Below are positions 1-4,433 of a DNA stretch of 6,519 nt, piece by piece. The first letter of the stretch is position 1; the number at the start of each line of letters is the position of its first letter. Both the position numbers and the translations under genes were made by a program. The stretch is from contig CALXRJ010000181.1 in assembly GCA_944390615.1 (NCBI GenBank), forward strand, positions 1 to 6,519. Reading direction: 5' to 3'. The notes under the pieces were generated by a model that made no database searches, was not told the origin of the DNA, and saw only the letters and a list, made by a program, of their open reading frames with translations. The stretch is from an uncultured Clostridia bacterium (lineage in GTDB: Bacteria; Bacillota; Clostridia; TANB77; CAG-508).

Positions 1-331
1 CTCCCATTTTGTGATTTAATACAATATCTGCATATACATTAATTCCATTTTGCTTTAAACTTTCAATAGCTCTAATATATTCATCTTTTGTTCCATATTT
101 GGTTGGAATACTTCCCTTTTGATTAAATTCTCCTAGGTCATACATATCATATACGCCATATCCAACCTCATTTTTACCACCAATTCCCTTATAAGCTGGT
201 GGTAACCAAACTGCTGTGATCCCTAAATCTACTAAATCCTCTGCTTCTTTTTTTATTCGATTCCATAATCCTTGTGGTTCGTTTAAATACCACTAAAAAT
301 ATTGTAACATGGTTCCATTTATTTGCGTCAT
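1..331 (-). pseudogene. Cytoplasmic alpha-amylase (GH13), 5' part only, with in-frame TAG at codon 13
   Basis: Reading leftward from ATG at 331-329, 110 codons are visible before the window ends. The peptide matches the N-terminus of intracellular liquefying-type alpha-amylases, which hydrolyse internal alpha-1,4 bonds of starch or glycogen: MTQINGTMLQYF-stop-WYL, then LGITAVWLPPAYKG (about 36-49), VGYGVYDMYDLGEFNQKG (56-73), TKYGT (77-81), and the conserved region I strand VYADIVLNHK (99-108). Codon 13 is TAG (293-295), exactly where the family motif QYFEW has Glu; GAG to TAG is a single change. The remaining 97 codons are open and well conserved, so the lesion is recent, a sequencing error, or read through. 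The next in-frame Met is residue 63, inside the barrel, so a rescue start is implausible. The ribosome binding site is weak. Catalytic residues lie outside the window. Family identity is secure; functional status is inferred. Confidence 0.82.
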
Positions 332-372
332 TTGTTTCTACATCTTCTTTCTTGGTATATTTTAGAGGACGA

Positions 373-388
373 AAAAAATATATTTTTT
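373..388 (-). terminator. AT-only palindrome after tcdA, possible weak terminator
   Basis: A perfect 16-bp palindrome (six A, TATA, six T) lies 11 nt beyond the tcdA stop codon. In the minus-strand transcript it gives a short A-U stem ending in a U run. With no G-C pairs and almost no loop it would be a poor intrinsic terminator, so this is only the best candidate in the tcdA-amylase gap, where no promoter is evident either. Confidence 0.25.
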
Positions 389-399
389 ATGAATGATTT

Positions 400-1143
400 T
401 TATTGATAAAATATATTTTTTCCTGCATCCCCTAAAATATCTTTTACAACTTCTCCAGCTATCATTAATCCTGCAACAGAAGGTACAAAGGAAATACTTC
501 CTGGTATTTGTCTTTTAACTTTTCTTGGCTCTAGTGCATATATGCTTTCATTTTGCTTTAGTTTTACAGGCTCCTCTTTTGAATACACAACTTTGAGGCT
601 TTCAATTTTTCTTGCTCTTAATTCTTTTCTCATCACTTTTGCTAAAGGACATACATTTGTTTTATAAATGTCAGTTACCTCAAATTTGGTAGGGTCTAAT
701 TTATTTCCTGTTCCCATACTAGATATGATTGGTAGATTTAGTTTTTTCGCTCTTAAAATCAATTCTATCTTTGCTGTTACAGTATCTACGCAATCTACTA
801 CATAATCTACTTTGTCATCTAAAATTTCTTTACTTTCTGGCATAAAAAACTCTTGATAAATCTCTACATGAGCATCTGGATTAATTTCCAAAATTCTTTC
901 TCTAGCTACTTCTACTTTAGGTCTTCCAATTGTTTTTGTTGTTGCTATGATTTGCCTATTTAAATTGGTTACATCAATCATGTCATGATCTACTAAAATA
1001 AAATTTCCTATACCACATCTTACTAATCCTTCTACAACAAAAGAACCAACTCCTCCTATGCCAAAAATCGCAATTTTTGTTTTCTGTAATTTTTTCACAT
1101 TCTCTTTTCCGATTAATAATTCGGTTCTTGAAAATTGGTTCAT
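400..1143 (-). CDS. tcdA: tRNA threonylcarbamoyladenosine dehydratase (t6A cyclase)
   Basis: TcdA (formerly CsdL/YgdL) is a cytoplasmic E1-like enzyme. It uses ATP to dehydrate N6-threonylcarbamoyladenosine at position 37 of ANN-decoding tRNAs to the cyclic form ct6A. The 247-residue protein has the E1/ThiF/MoeB Rossmann fold: the nucleotide loop GIGGVGS (28-34), the adenosine-binding acidic pair in VDHD (51-54), the TNLNRQ signature (59-64, containing the Arg finger), Lys76, and DCVDT (117-121). What separates it from MoeB and ThiF is the stretch SSMGTGNKLDPTKF (141-154) followed by TDIYKTNVCPLAKVMRKELR, and the tail GSISFVPSVAGLMIAGEVV. It is slightly shorter than E. coli TcdA (about 268). 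Start: ATG at 1143 with GGGAG at 1154-1158, 10 nt upstream; the stop is TAA. It lies 160 bp downstream of another tRNA-modification gene, but two hairpins intervene, so cotranscription is uncertain. Confidence 0.93.
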   Translation of the reverse strand: MNQFSRTELLIGKENVKKLQKTKIAIFGIGGVGSFVVEGLVRCGIGNFILVDHDMIDVTNLNRQIIATTKTIGRPKVEVARERILEINPDAHVEIYQEFFMPESKEILDDKVDYVVDCVDTVTAKIELILRAKKLNLPIISSMGTGNKLDPTKFEVTDIYKTNVCPLAKVMRKELRARKIESLKVVYSKEEPVKLKQNESIYALEPRKVKRQIPGSISFVPSVAGLMIAGEVVKDILGDAGKNIFYQ

Positions 1144-1181
1144 CCTTTTAGTTCTCCCTTCTGTTTTATGGCATTAACAAT

Positions 1182-1225
1182 AAATTGGAAAAGACAATGG
1201 ATCTCTTTTCCAATTTTATTTTTTT
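1182..1225 (+). terminator. Hairpin with T-run, oriented as a plus-strand terminator
   Basis: A perfect 13-bp inverted repeat (1182-1194 AAATTGGAAAAGA with 1204-1216) encloses a 9-nt loop. On the plus strand it is followed at once by a T-rich tract (1217-1225). Read on the minus strand, the hairpin is followed by ATTGTTAATG, a poor U-tract. The shape is therefore a plus-strand intrinsic terminator, although no plus-strand gene precedes it. It may block antisense transcription or act as a weak bidirectional stop after ttcA. Confidence 0.55.
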
Positions 1226-1233
1226 CAAGTTGA

Positions 1234-1292
1234 AGCCATTGGGACCGGGTCTTTTTAGGGCGGGGATTTAAAAAGGCCCGGTCCCAATGGCT
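1234..1292. repeat. GC-rich long palindrome (24-bp arms, 11-nt loop)
   Basis: The arms 1234-1257 and 1269-1292 are inverted copies starting AGCCATTGGGACCGGG and running into a T5A / TA5 segment. They match at 23 of 24 positions. The single difference (T1250 opposite G1276) is a G-U wobble in plus-strand RNA but a C-A mismatch in minus-strand RNA. The 11-nt loop is G-rich. The GC content is far above the surrounding sequence, which suggests an inserted REP-like or MITE-like repeat rather than an ordinary terminator. No U-tract follows on the minus strand, and I see no clear target duplication. It starts 12 nt beyond the TtcA-like stop codon, so it lies in that gene's 3' UTR. Confidence 0.8.
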
Positions 1293-1303
1293 CCTAATTT
1301 TCT

Positions 1304-2128
1304 TTAGTATTCATCTAGAAAATTGACGATCTTTCCGTCTTTTTTATAGGAAATAATGGTATCTAAATTTATATTTTTGGTACTATTGAAAATATTTATA
1401 TCTGCATTTTTATTTTTTGTTTTTAAATATTGGATAAGTTCTTTTATTTCTTCTCTTTTAGAGCTTGCCCCATTTTGCTCTGAATTTTCTTGCCTTTGTG
1501 TTATCTTGCAAGCACATTTTATAAAATCTAAATTGTTTTTTTCTTTCCAACTTATAATGTCTTCTTCTTTTACAAAATATAAAGGTCTTATTAATTCCAT
1601 TCCTGGATGTGATGTACTTTTTAGTTTGGGCATCATGGTTTGCATTTTTCCTGCATAAATGATTCCCATCATTACAGTTTCTATTACATCGTCAAAATGA
1701 TGACCTAGTGCAATTTTGTTGCACCCTAGCTCTTGGGCTTTTTTGTATAAATACCCCCTTCTCATTCTTGCACATAAGTAACATTCATGGTCTGTCATTT
1801 TTTCTACTCTTGCAAATATATCTGTTTCAAACATGGTAATTGGAATATTTAAAATTTTACTGTTTTGTATAATTTTTTGTTTATTGGCTTCCTGATAGCC
1901 TGGATTCATTACGATAAATTCTAGCTCAAAATTATTTTTTCCATGTTTTTTTAGTTCTTCTAAACATTTGGCTAAAAGCATGGAGTCTTTTCCCCCGGAA
2001 ATACAAACTGCAATTTTGTCTCCCTCTTGAATCATTTTATAGGTAGTAATAGCTTTTATAAACTTTGCCCAAATCGTTTTTCGATATGTTGTTATAATAG
2101 TTCTTTCTATTTCTTCATATTTTTCCAT
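1304..2128 (-). CDS. TtcA-family tRNA 2-thiocytidine biosynthesis protein (PP-loop ATPase)
   Basis: This cytoplasmic protein belongs to the TtcA branch of PP-loop ATP pyrophosphatases. These adenylate a tRNA base and replace its oxygen with sulfur; TtcA makes s2C32 using a [4Fe-4S] cluster. With the start used here the protein has 274 residues: PP-loop SGGKDS (44-49), CYLC (116-119), the LGHHFDD active-site strand (141-147), and a second cysteine pair KCAC (204-207). These cysteines correspond to the CxxC plus downstream Cys that hold the cluster in E. coli TtcA (311 aa). I prefer ATG 2128 over the in-frame ATG at 2158. AAGGTGA (2133-2139) sits just before it, and a TATAAT box at 2169-2174 would place the RNA start near 2162, leaving the upper ATG almost leaderless. 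The C-terminus (about 211-274) is Lys/Asn-rich and divergent. Family assignment is strong; the exact base modified in this organism is inferred. Confidence 0.88.
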   Translation of the reverse strand: MEKYEEIERTIITTYRKTIWAKFIKAITTYKMIQEGDKIAVCISGGKDSMLLAKCLEELKKHGKNNFELEFIVMNPGYQEANKQKIIQNSKILNIPITMFETDIFARVEKMTDHECYLCARMRRGYLYKKAQELGCNKIALGHHFDDVIETVMMGIIYAGKMQTMMPKLKSTSHPGMELIRPLYFVKEEDIISWKEKNNLDFIKCACKITQRQENSEQNGASSKREEIKELIQYLKTKNKNADINIFNSTKNINLDTIISYKKDGKIVNFLDEY

Positions 2129-2132
2129 TTTG

Positions 2133-2139
2133 TCACCTT
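2133..2139 (-). promoter_or_regulatory. Ribosome binding site that fixes the TtcA-like start
   Basis: AAGGTGA on the minus strand ends 4 nt before ATG 2128. No comparable purine-rich site precedes the alternative ATG at 2158, so this site decides the start in favour of the shorter protein. Confidence 0.75.
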
Positions 2140-2168
2140 TTTGGTATTTTTTTGACATTACTTATATG

Positions 2169-2197
2169 ATTATACACTATTTTTTTAAAAAATACTA
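2169..2197 (-). promoter_or_regulatory. Probable sigma-A promoter of the TtcA-like gene
   Basis: A perfect -10 box TATAAT lies at 2169-2174 on the minus strand. Seventeen nt upstream, 2192-2197 reads TAGTAT, only 3 of 6 matches to TTGACA, so recognition rests mainly on the -10. Predicted transcription begins near 2162, giving a leader of about 34 nt to ATG 2128. The -35 region lies inside the preceding terminator stem, so the end of one unit and the start of the next overlap. Confidence 0.6.
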
Positions 2198-2227
2198 GTA
2201 CATAAAAATAATATACTAGTATTTTTT
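2181..2227 (-). terminator. Intrinsic terminator of the pfkA unit (bidirectional shape)
   Basis: An exact 14-bp inverted repeat (2187-2200 with 2214-2227; arms AAAAAATACTAGTA) encloses a 13-nt AT loop. In the minus-strand transcript a U-run follows (2181-2192, partly in the stem). It has only two G-C pairs per stem, so it may be leaky. Each arm contains the palindrome TACTAGTA, and the two copies are centred 21 bp apart. Before the neighbouring insertion this hairpin would have started right after the stop codon of the membrane-protein gene, the expected place for the operon's terminator. Confidence 0.65.
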
Positions 2228-2228
2228 T

Positions 2229-2235
2229 CTAAATT
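2229..2235. repeat. Target-site duplication, left copy (CTAAATT)
   Basis: This 7-bp direct repeat is identical to 2508-2514. It directly abuts the left terminal inverted repeat of the MITE-like element; the bases on either side of the two copies differ, so the match is exactly 7 bp. Confidence 0.75.
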
Positions 2236-2507
2236 GTTACTATTTACCGTGTATTAATATTGCAGAGAAGCCTCAAACGGTTATTGTTATAAGATTTATG
2301 GAATGACGAATGTGACCAGAATACCTGATAGAGCATCTTATACTTAAATGAAATGAGGAAGCGCGAAGGATGCAGCGAGAGGCTCGTTTTATTTAAGTTT
2401 AGATGCTCTTCAGGTATGCCGGGAGCCGAGGAATGCAATAAATTTTATAACAATAACCGTTTGAGGCGGATTTTTCAGCTGTGAATTTTCCAGTTGTAAA
2501 TAGTAGC
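2236..2507. mobile_element. MITE-like non-autonomous insertion element, 272 bp, no transposase
   Basis: The ends are 12-bp inverted repeats, GTTACTATTTAC on the left and GCTACTATTTAC inverted on the right (11 of 12). They are flanked by exact 7-bp direct repeats CTAAATT. Inside is a second 30-bp inverted repeat (2270-2299 with 2438-2467, 29 of 30), beginning GCCTCAAACGG, then a roughly 20-nt purine-rich internal loop on each side, then a further long hairpin. There is no credible coding sequence, so movement would need a transposase supplied in trans. On the minus strand it lies directly after the stop codon of the membrane-protein gene and before that unit's terminator, so it is transcribed as 3' UTR. 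The family is not recognised; 7-bp duplications occur in several IS families, so I do not assign one. Confidence 0.8.
2270..2467. repeat. Nested long-hairpin core of the inserted element
   Basis: The outer stem is 2270-2299 with 2438-2467 (30 bp, one G-U in plus-strand RNA). After a near-symmetric purine-rich internal loop (2300-2320 and 2418-2437) come ATACCTGA 2321-2328 with 2410-2417, AGAGCATCT 2330-2338 with 2401-2409, ACTTAAAT 2342-2349 with 2391-2398, and GAAATGAG 2350-2357 with 2383-2390 (containing G-U pairs). The apical loop is a GC- and purine-rich segment (2358-2382). Total length is about 198 nt. Confidence 0.8.
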
Positions 2508-2514
2508 CTAAATT
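2508..2514. repeat. Target-site duplication, right copy, containing the stop codon
   Basis: CTAAATT here matches 2229-2235. Read on the minus strand it is AATTTAG, covering the end of the last codon region (Ile, ATT) and the TAG stop of the membrane-protein gene. The duplication therefore preserved the complete reading frame, stop included. Confidence 0.75.
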
Positions 2515-3137
2515 TCCGCATAATCATCTGGTATCTCGAATAAACTATCATCTACCTCGTCTGAAAAGTCGATTTTCAATAACTCTTCTTCCGAATCATT
2601 TATAATAGTTTTTATATAAATTATTTTATTTTGATCAAAATAAAATCTAGTTTTAATAGAACTTTCTTCTTCATAATTTGACCACATAATAAAAGTAGTA
2701 ATTCCATTAAATTCTTCATAATAATATTTTTTCCCATTTATTTTCTCATACCCGCTTGCATATGTTTCTTCTTCAATTCCTGCTAAATCATTTTTTAAAA
2801 TATCTGCATCAATTTGGCTACTGTCATATAAGTAGTACTCTTTATCTGCGTGCATAATATAATAAGCAACATCTTCTTCTACTAAAGTTGTTGTACGATC
2901 ATTATCTGTTGTGGAATCTATGCTCATGGCATTTTCTTTCTTGGCTATTGTCAAACTATAATTTATATCTGAATTTTCCTCTACCATAGAAAAAGTATAA
3001 TTTTGTTTTTTACAGATAGCATGATACATATTTATTGTTAAATCTTTTGGTTTTTGAAAAACAACTAAAAGAAGCATTACAATTAATACAATTAATAATA
3101 TAGCAAAAATTATTTTTGGTATCCTGTTTTTTTTCAT
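2508..3137 (-). CDS. Uncharacterised membrane-anchored extracellular protein
   Basis: I do not recognise a named family. The 209-residue protein begins with a short basic stretch (MKKNRIPK) and one hydrophobic segment (about 8-28, rich in Ile/Leu/Val), with no lipobox cysteine. It should be an uncleaved signal anchor with the rest outside the membrane. The remainder is acidic, rich in Tyr, Asp, Glu and Ser, and alternates short beta-strand-like stretches (SLTIAKKENAMSIDS, KYYYEEFNGITTFIMW, KTRFYFDQNKIIYIKTI). It ends in DDSLFEIPDDYAEI, a style of ending common in LolA/LppX-like beta-sandwich lipid-binding proteins; that resemblance is an impression only. Its ATG directly follows the pfkA TAG in the same frame, and AGGTG, inside the last pfkA codons, lies 5 nt before it, so translation is probably coupled to pfkA. 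The stop is TAG, inside the insertion's target duplication. Confidence 0.8.
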   Translation of the reverse strand: MKKNRIPKIIFAILLIVLIVMLLLVVFQKPKDLTINMYHAICKKQNYTFSMVEENSDINYSLTIAKKENAMSIDSTTDNDRTTTLVEEDVAYYIMHADKEYYLYDSSQIDADILKNDLAGIEEETYASGYEKINGKKYYYEEFNGITTFIMWSNYEEESSIKTRFYFDQNKIIYIKTIINDSEEELLKIDFSDEVDDSLFEIPDDYAEI

Positions 3138-4274
3138 CTAATCACCTAAACAAATTCCTATATCTCTTGCTGTTTTTATTAAGTCATCATCCATTTTTAC
3201 AGTTTTCATATTACTGTCTTCTGTTCCGCCTTCTACAGCTCCTATTTCTTTGTTATCCCCTACTACATCTTCTAATGAAACATAATCTAATTTTCCGTTT
3301 TTTAATACAGTTAATACATTAAATTTTCCTTCTAAAGCAAGTTCCATTGCTTTGGCTCCATATTTGGTAGATAAAATTCTATCTGTTGCAGAAGGAGTTC
3401 CTCCTCTTTGCATATAACCAAGTGTCGTATTTCTAGCAACTAAACCTGTACGTTTTTCTAGTTCTTTTGCTACAATATCTCCTGCTCCTCCAAGTTGAAT
3501 ATTAATAACACCTTTTCCACCTTCTCGTGTATCTTTAATAGACATGCTTCCACCTTTTGGAAAAGCCCCTTCTGATACAACTACTACACTAAAGTTTTTT
3601 CCGGCTCTTTGTCTGGCTTGTATTTTTTCTACTACTTTATCCATGTCATATGGTATCTCTGGAAGTAAAGCTACATCTGCTCCTCCTGCTATGGCTGATT
3701 CTAATGTAATCCAACCGGCATATCTTCCCATTACTTCTAATACCATAATTCTATTATGTGTTTCTGCAGTTGTATGAAGTCGATCTAAACTTTCTGTTGC
3801 AACAGATACTGCAGTATTAAACCCAAAAGTTACATCTGTACAGGCAACATCATTGTCTATGGTTTTAGGAACACCTATAACATGAATTCCTCTTAAAGAA
3901 AAATCTCTTGCTGATTTTTGTGTGCTATCTCCTCCTAAGGTAAATAAACAATCAATTCCATCTTCTTTTAAATTTTGCACACACTTTTCAGATAAATCTT
4001 TGTAAACTTCTTTTCCATTTTCTATTACTTTATAATTAAAAACATTTGCATTTAATGAAGACCCTATAATAGCTCCTCCTTTATGTAAAATACCAGAAGT
4101 AATCGGATCATTGTCTAATCTTACATAATTATTTTTAAGTAATCCATTAAATCCGTCTAGAAATCCATAACATTCCACCTGATTTCTTTCCGCTGTTCTA
4201 GTAATAGCTCTAATAACTGCATTTAGTCCTGGTGCATCTCCACCATTGATTAGTATTCCTACTTTTTTTAACAT
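3138..4274 (-). CDS. pfkA: 6-phosphofructokinase (long-form, ATP or PPi donor unresolved)
   Basis: This cytoplasmic enzyme phosphorylates fructose 6-phosphate to fructose 1,6-bisphosphate, the committing step of glycolysis. The 378-residue protein has the PFK-A fold: NGGDAPGLNAVIR (10-22), KGGAIIGSS (65-73), GGDST (114-118), the catalytic loop PKTIDND (136-142), MGRYAGW (182-188), SEG (234-236), and LGYMQRGGTPSATDR (285-299). It is longer than the 319-residue E. coli/Bacillus ATP enzyme and ends in the DLIKTARDIGICLGD style typical of the mixed-substrate clade. The residue matching E. coli Gly104 is Ser117, and Lys137 replaces Gly124. Lys there is typical of PPi-dependent and actinomycete-type enzymes, so the phosphoryl donor cannot be read off. 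Start: ATG 4274 with GGGAG (4285-4289) 10 nt upstream. It has its own strong promoter and a TAG stop abutting the next gene. Confidence 0.95.
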   Translation of the reverse strand: MLKKVGILINGGDAPGLNAVIRAITRTAERNQVECYGFLDGFNGLLKNNYVRLDNDPITSGILHKGGAIIGSSLNANVFNYKVIENGKEVYKDLSEKCVQNLKEDGIDCLFTLGGDSTQKSARDFSLRGIHVIGVPKTIDNDVACTDVTFGFNTAVSVATESLDRLHTTAETHNRIMVLEVMGRYAGWITLESAIAGGADVALLPEIPYDMDKVVEKIQARQRAGKNFSVVVVSEGAFPKGGSMSIKDTREGGKGVINIQLGGAGDIVAKELEKRTGLVARNTTLGYMQRGGTPSATDRILSTKYGAKAMELALEGKFNVLTVLKNGKLDYVSLEDVVGDNKEIGAVEGGTEDSNMKTVKMDDDLIKTARDIGICLGD

Positions 4275-4341
4275 TTAATATCATCTCCCATTTTTTTATT
4301 TATTCCCCTTTTATTTTACCCTATTTTTATTTTTCTATTAC

Positions 4342-4371
4342 ATTATATATTTAATTTTATTTTCTTGTCAA
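4342..4371 (-). promoter_or_regulatory. Consensus sigma-A promoter of pfkA
   Basis: The minus strand reads TTGACA (4366-4371), 18 nt, then TATAAT (4342-4347): perfect -35 and -10 boxes, with spacing 1 nt above the optimum. Transcription should begin near 4335, leaving an A-rich leader of about 60 nt with no obvious riboswitch or attenuator. The promoter suggests strong, constitutive expression of pfkA separate from the upstream pth-RNase G unit. I see no clear terminator in the 159-bp gap after the RNase gene. Confidence 0.88.
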
Positions 4372-4433
4372 TTATTATTTTAAATTGTTTGCTTTTTCTA
4401 TTGCCGTTATCATTTTTCACCATTCTTAAAAAC

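Noticed and set aside
282..391. A second minus-strand frame across the amylase start, reading RPLKYTKKEDVE and onward
   Set aside because: It looks protein-like but begins after a stop with no start codon and conflicts with the clear amylase frame, so it is probably chance.
1356..1658. Plus-strand open frames opposite ttcA, pfkA and pth (also 3116-3322, 3544-3777, 5660-5923)
   Set aside because: All are antisense to well-supported genes, with no convincing start signals or recognisable motifs.
2270..2299. CRISPR-type repeat
   Set aside because: There are only two copies, they are inverted rather than direct, and there is no spacer series or cas gene.
2244..2438. A 64-codon minus-strand open frame inside the inserted element
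   Set aside because: It lies wholly within the long-hairpin repeat, has no ribosome binding site, and its composition follows from the stem sequences.
2236..2507. Known large ncRNA classes (OLE, HEARO/omega RNA) or a riboswitch
   Set aside because: No associated protein gene is present and I recognise no class-specific motif. Inverted ends plus a target duplication fit an insertion element better.
293..3140. UAG reassigned to an amino acid in this organism
   Set aside because: Three in-frame TAG codons matter here, but pfkA's TAG falls exactly at its family's normal C-terminus and is followed by a start with its own ribosome binding site, so UAG works as a stop.
4372..4433. Intrinsic terminator after the RNase E/G gene
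   Set aside because: No stem of useful length is followed by a T-run on the minus strand; the sequence is simply AT-rich.
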